Assembly: GCF_002845275.2 (NCBI RefSeq)
Contig: NZ_CP088149.1
Span: 3,344,501 to 3,408,500, forward strand
Source: Pseudomonas sp. S06B 330
Lineage (GTDB): Bacteria; Pseudomonadota; Gammaproteobacteria; Pseudomonadales; Pseudomonadaceae
Direction of reading: 5' to 3'
DNA length: 64,000 bases
The notes below the pieces were generated by a model. That model ran no database searches, had not been told where the DNA came from, and was given only the letters and a program-made list of their open reading frames with translations. This document shows, piece after piece, positions 53,347 through 62,878 of the stretch; the stretch's first letter is position 1; the number at the start of each line of letters is the position of its first letter. Both the position numbers and the translations under genes were made by a program.

Positions 53347-53680
53347 GAAGTTCTCGGTCAATAAACAGATAGCGCGTTTTTCGCGGGCGCTATTGTTTAC
53401 AAAACGGCTGACCAATACCAGCAGCACAAGGCAAGCCGATGACTGACAGCGAACCCGCATGTGACCCGGCGCCCCTGTCGCGACCCGCCGTGGTGGCCTA
53501 CGCCTTCGGCCTGCACGTGGCGCTGCTGATCTTTGTGCCGACGGGCTGCAAGCCCGGGTGGATCTTCCAGGCGGTGCTGGTGCTGGCCCGCGTCAACCCG
53601 GAGATCTACCAGGCACGCAGCCGTTTCACGCCCGATCGCAGCCTCGCGGCAGCGGCTCAAAGCGCCCAACAAGGCAGTGT
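53347..53680. other. Intergenic region with a REP copy
   Basis: A gap of 334 bases between two leftward genes. It ends with a REP half (53633-53658). An open frame from ATG 53439 on the plus strand runs through it, with a short hydrophobic stretch (AYAFGLHVALLIFVP), but then continues antisense inside the cystathionine lyase gene. I have no support for it as a gene; it may be a relic. Confidence 0.4.
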
Positions 53681-54855
<1,175 letters not shown>

Positions 54856-54859
<4 letters not shown>

Positions 54860-56232
54860 GGCAAGGACCTGCGCAGGTGGTTGAGCATGTCGACACGGGT
54901 AATCAGGCCATAGAAGCCCGAGGCATCGGCAATGATCGCCACCAGCCCACGGTCGAGTTCCGCTTGCAGTGTAGTCAGGCTGGCACTGGGCGGCAGGGTT
55001 TGCAGCTTGTCAGTCATGGCGCTGGCCACCGGCAGGCTAAAGTGCGTAGGGTCGGCGTGCATGCCGACAAGAATGTCGGATTCGTCGATAACCCCGACCA
55101 GCCGCTGCCCACCCTCAAGCACCGGCAATTGCGAGACATCGGCCAGACGCATGCGCTGGAAGGCGGTGAGCAAGGTGTCGCCAGGCCCGACGCTGATCAC
55201 CCGGCCGTCTTCGAAACGCCGGGCGATAAGGTCGCGTAAATCACCGTAGTGCTTGAACTGCAGCAAGCCCTGGTCGGTCATCCACTGGTCGTTGTAGACC
55301 TTCGACAGGTAACGGGTACCCGTATCGCAGACAAAACTGACCACCCGTTTTGGTGCGGTCTGCTCACGGCAATAGCGTAACGCGGCGGCCAGCAGGGTAC
55401 CGGTCGAGGAGCCGCCGAGAATCCCTTCGGCGCGCAGCAACTGGCGGGCGTGGTCGAAACTCTCTTCATCGCTGATCGAATAGGCCTGACGCACACTGGA
55501 AAGGTCGGCAATCGATGGAATGAAATCCTCTCCGATGCCCTCCACCGCCCAGGCGCCGGGTGTACCTAGGGCGCCGCTGCGGCTGTACTCGGCCACCACC
55601 GAGCCGAGCGGATCGGCCAGAATCATGGCCAGGTCCGGTTGCACCCGGCGAAAGAAGCGGGTCAGCCCGGTGAGGGTACCGGCCGAACCAACACCGACAA
55701 CAATGGCATCGACGTCATGGTGCATTTGCGCCCAGATTTCCGGGGCCGTGCTGCATTCATGCGCCAGAGGATTGGCCGGATTGTTGAACTGATCGGCGAA
55801 GAACGCCTCGGGGATTTCGCGACTCAGGCGCGCGGCCACGTCCTGGTAGTACTCCGGGTGACCCTTGCCGACATCGGAGCGGGTGATGTGCACCTCAGCG
55901 CCCATCGCTTTGAGGTGCAGAACCTTCTCGGTGGACATTTTGTCCGGCACGACCAGCACCACCCGATAGCCCTTGGCCCGACCGACCAAGGCCAGGCCAA
56001 GACCGGTATTGCCCGCCGTGGCTTCGACGATGGTACCGCCGGGGCGCAGGCGCCCATCGCGCTCGGCCGCGTCAATCATGGCCAAGCCGATGCGGTCTTT
56101 GATCGAACCGCCGGGGTTCTGCGATTCGAGCTTGAGAAAGAGCGTACAAGGACCGGTATCGAAACGGCTGACACGCACCAAGGGTGTATTGCCGATCAGT
56201 TCGAGCACGGCTGGGCGGGAATCATTGGGCAT
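54856..56232 (-). CDS. Cystathionine beta-synthase
   Basis: A 458-aa enzyme condensing serine and homocysteine into cystathionine. The PLP domain has GGSIKDRIGLAMID (Schiff-base lysine) and ATAGNTGLGLALVG; two C-terminal CBS domains (about 345-458: ISVGPGDTLLTAFQRM and TDKLQTLPPSASLTTL) form a Bateman module. There is no N-terminal heme region, as usual in bacteria. Start at 56232 with GAGGTG upstream; the open frame goes to 56271. Confidence 0.92.
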
Positions 56233-56527
56233 AGCGTCACCTCGCAGCGGCAATGTGCGCTGGGTCGGCAACGACCGCTACCCGATCGGCGTTACCTCCC
56301 AGGCAAGGCCTCGTGTGGACCATAGGCCCGCTTGGCGCCCGCCGCAACCGTTCGCGGCTGATCGGTAGTGCCTGGTCGGTCAGTGCGCAGACGCAAGGCA
56401 AATGCCAGCGGTTGCAGGTCGAAACAGCGCGGGCAAATGCAGCGGCAAAAAAACATCCACTGCTGGCCCCCTGCCCTCTACCCGAAAGGCAAACTTGCTT
56501 TCCTTTCAATAACTTAGGTTTGGCACC

Positions 56528-56857
56528 ATGCGGGCTTATGGATTGACCCTTGCAACGATTTTTCTCGCCACCCTGTCACTCGGCGTACAGGCCAAAACAC
56601 TGGGGCAGAATGATCGCTATGTGTGTAGTTGGGGCTCGGATATCGCCGCTGGCGCACAACAGTCCAAGCTGTCGGGCGTGACCTTGTACTCGGCACGCAA
56701 ACGGCTGCAGGTACGCAAATTCCCCAAACCGTGGATGCGCATGACCGCCATGGGTATCACCGAGCAGACCTACAACAGCCAGTCGCGCCTCAAACCTGCA
56801 GCCATCAAACAGACCTATTTCGAGCAATGCGCCCAGCATGCGCTCGCACGCCGCTGA
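56528..56857 (+). CDS. Small secreted protein of unknown function
   Basis: A 109-aa protein with a signal peptide (TLATIFLATLSLGVQA). The mature part is basic (KRLQVRKFPKPWMRM, SRLKPAAIKQTYF) and has two cysteines that could form a disulfide (YVCSWGSD and EQCAQH). I do not recognise a family. The stop lies inside the left arm of a 22-bp perfect hairpin (56842-56894). Confidence 0.7.
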   Translation: MRAYGLTLATIFLATLSLGVQAKTLGQNDRYVCSWGSDIAAGAQQSKLSGVTLYSARKRLQVRKFPKPWMRMTAMGITEQTYNSQSRLKPAAIKQTYFEQCAQHALARR

Positions 56858-56894
56858 CAGCGTGGCCGAGGTACGCTGTCAGCGGCGTGCGAGC
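56842..56894 (+). terminator. 22-bp perfect hairpin overlapping a stop codon
   Basis: Left arm 56842-56863 and right arm 56873-56894 are exact complements with a 9-base loop. The arm starts GCTCGCACGCC and includes the last codons and stop of the preceding gene. No T-run follows, so it is not a standard terminator; it may act as an mRNA-protecting structure or a Rho-independent-like block. Confidence 0.6.
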
Positions 56895-57090
56895 CTGCCC
56901 GCCAGCAGCATGTGCATGTGCAGTCCAAGGCGTGCTGGTGGGAAATCAACGATGCCTGGCCGCAGCATTGCACGTAAAGCATCCCTACAGCGTCATTGGA
57001 CAAGCCCACAAAGCCCACCATACTCACTGGTCACTGCATGCAAGCACGCACGCAGCGCACCCAGGCTTATCTGCAAAATAAGGAGTTCCC

Positions 57091-57423
57091 ATGGCAGGAT
57101 GGTTCGAGTTGAACACAAGCAGTGACGGTCAGTACCGCTTTGTCCTCAAGGCAGGCAATGGCGAAACGATTCTTACGAGTGAGCTGTACAAGGCCAAGGC
57201 CTCTGCCGAAAGCGGCATTGCTTCAGTCCAGGCCAACAGCGGTAGTGATGAGCGCTACGAGAAGAAAGAGGCCAGCAACGGCAAATTACATTTCAACCTC
57301 AAGGCCGCCAACCACCAGATCATTGGCAGCAGCCAGATGTATGCCACGGCACAATCGCGTGATGCCGGCATTGCCTCGGTGAAAACCAATGGCAGCAGCA
57401 AGACCATCAAAGACCTTACTTAA
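57091..57423 (+). CDS. YegP/DUF1508-family protein
   Basis: A 110-aa protein built of two tandem DUF1508 repeats of about 48 residues: FELNTSSDGQYRFVLKAGNG and YEKKEASNGKLHFNLKAANH, each followed by an ILTS/IIGSS strand and an SAESGIASVQ/SRDAGIASVK helix. Members are small, abundant and of unknown function. AAGGAG precedes the start. In the 233 bases upstream, beyond the 22-bp hairpin, I see nothing else. Confidence 0.9.
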   Translation: MAGWFELNTSSDGQYRFVLKAGNGETILTSELYKAKASAESGIASVQANSGSDERYEKKEASNGKLHFNLKAANHQIIGSSQMYATAQSRDAGIASVKTNGSSKTIKDLT

Positions 57424-57433
57424 ACGCACTGTG

Positions 57434-57467
57434 CTCCTGTGAATACCCGTGCGCGTGTTCACAGGAG
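57434..57467. terminator. Bidirectional hairpin between convergent genes
   Basis: CTCCTGTGAA (57434-57443) pairs with TTCACAGGAG (57458-57467), extendable to 13 bp with one wobble. It lies between the converging YegP-like and quinone-reductase-like genes; a strong T-run is missing on both strands. Confidence 0.55.
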
Positions 57468-57472
57468 GCTCC

Positions 57473-58495
57473 TCAGGCGCCAGTAACTTCCAGCACCAAG
57501 CGCCCGCCACAAGGGCATTCGTCCATATAACGATGAGCTTCGACCACACGCTCGAAGGGATAGACCTTAATGATCTGCGGGGTCAGCAGCTTGTCAGCCG
57601 TAAACTGGTTGATATCACGCAGCGCCCGGTGCAAGGCGACCTGGTCCTGAGTAATCCCCAGCTCCGGCTTGCCGGTGAAATTACCGATGCAGTGGACAAA
57701 GAACTGAATGTTCTTCTGAAACGCCGCACAGGCCGGGAATGGCGTCTGATTACCGCCTTGCAAGCCATACAGCACCAAGCTGCCACGCGGCGCCAGAACA
57801 TCACCGAGCAACGACATCTGCGGACCGCCCAAGCCATCCAGGACCATGTCGACGCCACGGTTGTCGGTGTACTTGTTGATCTGCATGAGCAAGTCTTGCT
57901 CTTCGGTGACGATCACCTTGTCGGCACCGAGCTTGATCAGGTTGTCGCGCTCAGCGGCGTCCTTGGTGGCGGCAAAGACCTTCAACCCCAGGGCCTTGCC
58001 CATCTGCACGAAGGCCGGGCCCGCACAATGACTGGCATCGGTGACCAACGCAGTTTGCCCAGCCTTGGCCCGGGCCAGATCGACATAGGCGAAATAGGCC
58101 ATCAGCAGCGGCGTGTAATGGACGCTGGCCTCAATCGGCGACAGAATCTGCGGATAACGGGTTAAGGCTGTGCGCGGCAGCACAATCACCTCGCCATAGA
58201 CCGGGTGCTCATTGGCGCTGCTGGCCGGAAAGCTGGCCACCTTGTCGCCGACAGCGAGGTCATCGACGCCCTCGCCCACGGCCATCACCACACCCGCCAT
58301 CTCGTGTCCGATGCCTGCTGGCAGGCGTGCCTGGGACGGCGCCAGGTTCTGCCGCCAGAGCACGTCGTACCAACTGATACCGATCGCCTCAACGCGAATC
58401 TGCACCTCGCCGGCAGCCGGCTGCGGCGCGGTCTGCTCTTCGATCTTGAGCACCTCGGCCGGGCCGAATTTATGGAATCGGATCATGCGGGACAT
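57473..58495 (-). CDS. Medium-chain dehydrogenase/quinone-oxidoreductase-like protein
   Basis: A 340-aa MDR-fold enzyme: RFHKFGPAEVLKIEEQ, GIGHEMAGVVMAVGEGVD, VTDASHCAGPAFVQMGKALG (the NADPH-binding region, in a non-classical form) and DMVLDGLGGPQ. I see no structural-zinc cysteine cluster, so it is closer to NADPH:quinone oxidoreductases than to zinc alcohol dehydrogenases. Start at 58495. It is divergent from a LysR gene that probably controls it. Confidence 0.87.
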   Translation of the reverse strand: MSRMIRFHKFGPAEVLKIEEQTAPQPAAGEVQIRVEAIGISWYDVLWRQNLAPSQARLPAGIGHEMAGVVMAVGEGVDDLAVGDKVASFPASSANEHPVYGEVIVLPRTALTRYPQILSPIEASVHYTPLLMAYFAYVDLARAKAGQTALVTDASHCAGPAFVQMGKALGLKVFAATKDAAERDNLIKLGADKVIVTEEQDLLMQINKYTDNRGVDMVLDGLGGPQMSLLGDVLAPRGSLVLYGLQGGNQTPFPACAAFQKNIQFFVHCIGNFTGKPELGITQDQVALHRALRDINQFTADKLLTPQIIKVYPFERVVEAHRYMDECPCGGRLVLEVTGA

Positions 58496-58555
58496 CGCAA
58501 ACCTCGCCTTGTGAACCTCTAATACCCTGAACTCTATCCGGGCTTTTACGGTTAG

Positions 58556-58609
58556 ACCATCAGTGGCCATTAATAGTCAACATGCCTGTCATTGATTGAT
58601 GGTAATGGC
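58556..58609. promoter_or_regulatory. Candidate LysR operator
   Basis: Nested inverted repeats lie between the divergent genes: ACCATCA (58556-58562) with TGATGGT (58597-58603), and GCCATTA (58566-58572) with TAATGGC (58603-58609). The spacing suits a LysR tetramer. Inferred. Confidence 0.45.
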
Positions 58610-58694
58610 ACCCGCATCAAATTATGCGGTGCAGGGTAACAGCCTTTACCCGTAAGATTCACCCCTGCCCCAACCGTCCAGTGAAGCCGAGCCG

Positions 58695-59609
58695 ATGAAC
58701 CGTAACGACTTGCGCCGCGTCGACCTGAACCTGCTGATCGTCTTCGAGACCCTGATGCACGAGCGTAGTGTAACTCGCGCTGCCGAAAAGCTGTTCCTTG
58801 GCCAGCCGGCCATCAGTGCCGCGCTGTCGCGCTTGCGTACCTTGTTCGATGATCCCTTGTTTGTGCGTACCGGGCGCAGCATGGAGCCGTCCGCGCGAGC
58901 GGTTGAAATCTTCGCCCTGCTTTCGCCCGCCCTGGACTCGATTTCCACCGCGGTCAGCCGCGCTGCCGACTTCGACCCGGCGACCAGCACGGCTGTGTTT
59001 CGTATCGGCCTGTCGGACGACGCCGAGTTCGCCCTGCTGCCGCAATTGCTCAAACGGGTGCGCGCCGAAGCGCCGGGCATCGTCTTGGTGGTACGTCGGG
59101 TCAACTACCTGTTGATGCCGGCCTTGCTGGCCAGCGGCGAAATCTCGGTCGGGGTCAGCTGGACCAACGACCTGCCGGCCAACGCCAAGCGCAAAGTGCT
59201 GCGCCGTAGCAAACCCAAGGTGCTGCGTGCCGACAGCATGCCCGGCAGCCTGAGCCTGGACGACTTCTGCGCCCGCCCCCATGCGCTGGTGTCGTTTGCC
59301 GGCGACCTGGGCGGTTTTATGGACGAGATCCTGGAAAAGCTCGGACGCAAGCGCCATGTAGTCCTGGCGGTGCCGCAGTTCAACGGCCTGGGGAGCCTGC
59401 TCAGTGGCACCGACATTATCGCCACCGTGCCCGACTACACCGCCGAGGCACTGACTGCTGCAGGCGGCCTGCGCGCCGAAGACCCACCGCTTGAGGTGCG
59501 CAGTTTTGAGCTGCACATGGCGTGGCGCGGGTCTCAGGATAATGATCCGGGGGAGCGTTGGTTGCGTTCGAGAATTCAGATGTTTTTTGGGGATCCGGAC
59601 AGTCTGTGA
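58695..59609 (+). CDS. LysR-family transcriptional regulator
   Basis: A 304-aa regulator with the N-terminal winged helix (RRVDLNLLIVFETLMHERSV then TRAAEKLFLGQPAISAALSR, followed by LFVRTGRSMEPS) and a PBP-like effector domain. It is divergent from the quinone-oxidoreductase-like gene, 199 bases apart, and likely activates or represses it in response to an unknown ligand. Confidence 0.92.
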   Translation: MNRNDLRRVDLNLLIVFETLMHERSVTRAAEKLFLGQPAISAALSRLRTLFDDPLFVRTGRSMEPSARAVEIFALLSPALDSISTAVSRAADFDPATSTAVFRIGLSDDAEFALLPQLLKRVRAEAPGIVLVVRRVNYLLMPALLASGEISVGVSWTNDLPANAKRKVLRRSKPKVLRADSMPGSLSLDDFCARPHALVSFAGDLGGFMDEILEKLGRKRHVVLAVPQFNGLGSLLSGTDIIATVPDYTAEALTAAGGLRAEDPPLEVRSFELHMAWRGSQDNDPGERWLRSRIQMFFGDPDSL

Positions 59610-59677
59610 GCTATCTCGACAACATGTAACGGAACGGCATTGTTAGGGTTTTGATCAAACACTGGAGCGCTATAACC

Positions 59678-60172
59678 ATGAATGACATCAGCATTGATCG
59701 ATATACGCCCGGCGACGAGAACGATGTAATGGCTTTGATCGTGCCGATCCAACGTGAGGAGTTCGGAATTGAGATTTCAGCTGAAGATCAGCCAGACCTA
59801 ATGCAAATCCAGTCGTTCTACCAGACCGGTGCCGGTGACTTTTGGTTAGCCCGCAGACAGGGTGCCGTGATCGGAACGATTGGTCTGAAGGACATTGGCA
59901 ATGGCGAAGTCGCTTTACGCAAGATGTTCGTTGCAGCGCCTTGGCGAGGGCGAGAATTTGGTGTGGCCAAGCAGATGCTTGAACGCCTGATTGACGCCTC
60001 GAAAGAGCGTGGCGTAATACGAATTTATTTAGGTACCACGGAGAAGTTTTTAGCTGCCCATCGCTTCTATGAAAAGCACGGCTTCGAGCGGATAGAACTA
60101 CAGGATCTGCCAGCCAGTTTTCCTTTGATGGTGGTCGATACGCGGTTTTACCTGCTTACCCTCCTCCCATAG
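59678..60172 (+). CDS. GNAT-family N-acetyltransferase
   Basis: A 164-aa acetyltransferase: DFWLARRQGAVIGTIGLKD, KMFVAAPWRGREFGVAKQ (acetyl-CoA loop) and AAHRFYEKHGFERIEL. Start chosen at 59678 (GGAG upstream). Its codon use looks a little less GC-rich than its neighbours'. Substrate unknown. Confidence 0.87.
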   Translation: MNDISIDRYTPGDENDVMALIVPIQREEFGIEISAEDQPDLMQIQSFYQTGAGDFWLARRQGAVIGTIGLKDIGNGEVALRKMFVAAPWRGREFGVAKQMLERLIDASKERGVIRIYLGTTEKFLAAHRFYEKHGFERIELQDLPASFPLMVVDTRFYLLTLLP

Positions 60173-60225
60173 CCTTCAACCCCTGCCCCTTGAATCCCAT
60201 TCCCAACCCCGCTACCCTCCCCACT

Positions 60226-60312
60226 GTCGCTGTAAATCCAGCGACCAGGTTTGGTCACCTGCCGAAATCAAGGCGCACAAGCGCCCCATCCGATTCAGCC
60301 GGCGCTTTTTTT
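60226..60312 (+). terminator. Three hairpins ending in a terminator, with competing stems
   Basis: GTCGCTG/CAGCGAC (60226-60245), CAGGT/ACCTG (60246-60261) and GGCGC-ACAA-GCGCC (60272-60285) come in sequence. The arm GCGCC can instead pair as AAGCGCC (60279-60285) with GGCGCTT (60301-60307), followed by TTTTTTT, an intrinsic terminator. The third hairpin and the terminator exclude each other, as in attenuators. It may be the terminator of the GNAT gene or part of a leader for the next gene. Confidence 0.6.
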
Positions 60313-60333
60313 GCGTCTGTTGTTTTCGTGTTA

Positions 60334-60440
60334 TGGCGGCTGTGCGTGGGGCGCATTCGTGCGCGCCGGGTTCCTTGATTCCCGGTTGACCAACCTGCGT
60401 ACAGTCGCCACCCATCGTTTGGTCACGGTCTGTGGCGGCT
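60334..60440 (+). ncRNA. Structured leader upstream of the DUF6124 gene, switch-like
   Basis: A 13-bp outer stem (60334-60346 with 60398-60410, two G-U pairs) encloses three hairpins: GCGCA-TTCG-TGCGC (60351-60364, a UUCG tetraloop), CCGGG/CCCGG (60366-60385) and GGTT/AACC (60384-60395, sharing two bases). The right strand of the outer stem can instead pair downstream: AGTCGCCAC (60403-60411) with GTGGCGGCT (60432-60440), nine bases before AAGGAG. Two exclusive folds next to a ribosome site suggest a cis-regulatory RNA. I recall similar leaders before this gene family in other pseudomonads. Confidence 0.55.
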
Positions 60441-60462
60441 CCACTAATCAAGGAGCAACACA

Positions 60463-60804
60463 ATGACAAAACCCGTTCCTGACCCTCCCCTCGTCACCAA
60501 AACCAGCACCACCTTCGGCTCCTGCGATGGCAGCCACGACCCGCTATTCGCCGTACGCCCCGGCGTGTCCGCCGAAGACGCTCTGGTCCACGCCACCATC
60601 CTGCTCAAAAGTGCTTACCGGACCAACGCTCACGCCTGTGACATGGTCGATGCCGAAGTGCGCGAATTACTCTGGGCGACTGAACAATCGCTGGAAATGA
60701 GCCTCGCGCTGGTGGAGGCGTTGCTGGATGAGGTTGAGGCGCGTGCTGAGACGGCAGCGGTGCTGAAACGTACTGTGCAAGCGAGGCAAGCGCCTGTGGC
60801 GTGA
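60463..60804 (+). CDS. DUF6124/DUF3077-family small protein
   Basis: A 113-aa Pseudomonas-type protein: PLFAVRPGVSAEDALVHATI is the family core, followed by an amphipathic helical C-terminus rich in Glu and Ala (LVEALLDEVEARAET). No catalytic motif. Function unknown; the family is multi-copy in Pseudomonas and a broken copy lies at 18263. AAGGAG is eight bases before the ATG. It is preceded by the structured leader. A GGCCGC-AGAT-GCGGCC hairpin follows at 60822-60837. Confidence 0.87.
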   Translation: MTKPVPDPPLVTKTSTTFGSCDGSHDPLFAVRPGVSAEDALVHATILLKSAYRTNAHACDMVDAEVRELLWATEQSLEMSLALVEALLDEVEARAETAAVLKRTVQARQAPVA

Positions 60805-60923
60805 GTTGTTTAGCTGGTTAAGGCCGCAGATGCGGCCATCCGGTGAGTTGGGTCATCGCGGAGCAAGTCGAAACGTCGCACCGCCGCTCCCATCGGCTGC
60901 TTTCGAGCTGGCGCTTTTGCGGG

Positions 60924-61421
60924 CTATTCACCAGGTTGAGCAGCAAATGCTGTGCGAAGGTCTGCTATGACCTGTTCAACTGATTGGCCCTGGATTTGCG
61001 GTGGATCCGGGCGTTCGCAAAACTCTCGCCACACGAACAGTGTCAGCTCTGCGCCATCCGTCAAAGGTTCATCGCTGTCTATCGAGCCGAAGGTCTGCAG
61101 TGCTCTGTATCTCTCATCCTCCCAGAACAACGCATCTACCCACGGGTAGACAGGAATGAAATGAAAGTGGATGGAGTGGCCGGGGTCGTGGCCAAAGCGG
61201 CCTATGTACAGCCGTTTGGGTTGCAGTAAGTCTTCGATGATTTTTTGCGTTTGTGCCAGCAATACGCCCAGTTCTGCCTGTGCCTCGATCGGTAGCGTGG
61301 ACAGCGAGTTTGTCTGCGCCTTTGCACTCAACATCACGTACCCGGGCAGCGTGCTGTTTATACGATGATTGAGCACCCAATGCCGGGTTTGGTGAATGAT
61401 GAAGCTAGGGGGTATGTCCAT
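60924..61421 (-). CDS. HIT-family protein
   Basis: A 165-aa histidine-triad-fold protein. The motif region reads GHSIHFHFIPVYPW, that is S-x-H-x-H where the classical triad is H-x-H-x-H; a further His precedes by two. The middle His, the usual nucleophile, is kept. N-terminal HWVLNHRINSTLPGYVMLSA fits the fold. It may hydrolyse a nucleotide or dinucleotide; activity uncertain. Confidence 0.82.
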   Translation of the reverse strand: MDIPPSFIIHQTRHWVLNHRINSTLPGYVMLSAKAQTNSLSTLPIEAQAELGVLLAQTQKIIEDLLQPKRLYIGRFGHDPGHSIHFHFIPVYPWVDALFWEDERYRALQTFGSIDSDEPLTDGAELTLFVWREFCERPDPPQIQGQSVEQVIADLRTAFAAQPGE

Positions 61422-61609
61422 ATACGGGAGCCTTCAGTGAAGTCTGCAGCAGCGTATCAAAGTGGAAAGGGAACTGCCCCTCGCCATGGGCAGCAACCGG
61501 TGATTTCAGCGGTTTGACAGAGGTCGCAATCAATCCCGAGCAATCTTGTTATTTGCCAAAGCTTCGGGCAGGGTCCATACCACTGACATCTCTGCCAAAG
61601 GAGTCACCC

Positions 61610-62743
61610 ATGTCCAAGCTCTATCCCAGTATCGATCCTGAGGGGCTGGTCGAGTACTCGGTGGTCTACACCGACCGCTCGCTCAACCACATGTCGCAGG
61701 CATTTCAAGGTGTGATGAAGAACATTTCCAGCACCCTGAAACAGGTCTACAACGCTCAGGCTGTTGCAGTGGTGCCGGGTAGCGGCACATTCGGCATGGA
61801 AGCGGTGGCGCGACAGTTTGCCACCGACCAGCGATGCCTGGTGATACGCAACGGCTGGTTCAGTTATCGCTGGAGCCAGATCCTTGAGATGGGCAACATC
61901 CCGGCGGCTACCACGGTGCTGAAAGCCCGACCGGTTGAGACGGGTCGCCAGGCGGCCTACACCCCGCCTCCTCTGGACGAGGTGCTGGCAGCCATTGAGG
62001 CGCACAAGCCGCAGATTGTCTTCGCCCCCCATGTTGAAACCTCATCAGGGATTATCCTGCCCGACGACTACCTGCGGGCGGTCGGCGACGCCGTGCATGC
62101 GGTGGGTGGCTTGTTCGTGCTGGACTGCATCGCCTCAGGCACGCTGTGGGTTGATATGCACACATGCGCCGTCGACCTGCTGATCAGCGCACCGCAGAAA
62201 GGCTGGAGCGCCTCCCCTTGCTGCGCCCTGGTGATGTTCAGTGCTTTGGCTCTCGAGCGCATCGAGAAGACGCAGAGCAGCAGCTTCGCCTGCGACCTGA
62301 AAAAGTGGCTGCAGATCATGCAGGCCTACGAACAGGGCGGACATGCCTACCATGCAACCATGCCCAGCGATGCCCTGGCGCGATTCAACGAAGTGATGAA
62401 AGAGACGCAAGCCTACGGTTTCGACAAGGTCCGCGGCGAGCAACAGGTGCTGGGCGATCGGGTGCGCGCCATGTTGACCGGCAAAGGCATAAAAAGCGTG
62501 GCCGCAGCCGGCTTTCAGGCCCCTGGTGTAGTGGTGAGTTACACCGATGATGCCGACATCAAGAGCGGCAAGAAATTTGCCGAGCACGGCCTGCAGATCG
62601 CCGCCGGGGTGCCGTTGCAATGCGACGAGCCGGCCGACTTCCAGACCTTCCGCATCGGTCTGTTTGGGCTCGAAAAGCTGCGTAATATCGAGCGCACGGT
62701 CAGCACCCTTGAGCAGGCACTGGACGAGGTGATGGTGAGCTAA
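61610..62743 (+). CDS. Class V aminotransferase (alanine-glyoxylate type)
   Basis: A 377-aa PLP enzyme with AVVPGSGTFGMEAVARQF, VLDCIASGTLWVDM and the PLP lysine in SAPQKGWSASPCCAL. Class V members of this type transfer amino groups from alanine or serine to glyoxylate or phosphonate-like acceptors; 2-aminoethylphosphonate transaminase relatives are possible. AAAGGAG precedes ATG 61610; the frame reaches back to 61514. Confidence 0.85.
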   Translation: MSKLYPSIDPEGLVEYSVVYTDRSLNHMSQAFQGVMKNISSTLKQVYNAQAVAVVPGSGTFGMEAVARQFATDQRCLVIRNGWFSYRWSQILEMGNIPAATTVLKARPVETGRQAAYTPPPLDEVLAAIEAHKPQIVFAPHVETSSGIILPDDYLRAVGDAVHAVGGLFVLDCIASGTLWVDMHTCAVDLLISAPQKGWSASPCCALVMFSALALERIEKTQSSSFACDLKKWLQIMQAYEQGGHAYHATMPSDALARFNEVMKETQAYGFDKVRGEQQVLGDRVRAMLTGKGIKSVAAAGFQAPGVVVSYTDDADIKSGKKFAEHGLQIAAGVPLQCDEPADFQTFRIGLFGLEKLRNIERTVSTLEQALDEVMVS

Positions 62744-62830
62744 TCGAGCACTCCGGCGACTACAGCAAGGCCTTTCGTGCACCTGAGGCAGATAATGTTT
62801 AATCAGCGTGCACGCACGCTCCTGGGCCTT

Positions 62831-62866
62831 GCCTGCGCTGGCTTCAGTTTGATGAACAGCGCAGGC
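62831..62866 (+). terminator. Weak hairpin after the aminotransferase gene
   Basis: GCCTGCGCT (62831-62839) and AGCGCAGGC (62858-62866) are perfectly inverted with an 18-base loop and are followed only by ATTT. It lies between convergent genes and may act as a weak terminator. Confidence 0.35.
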
Positions 62867-62878
62867 ATTTGAGCCCGG

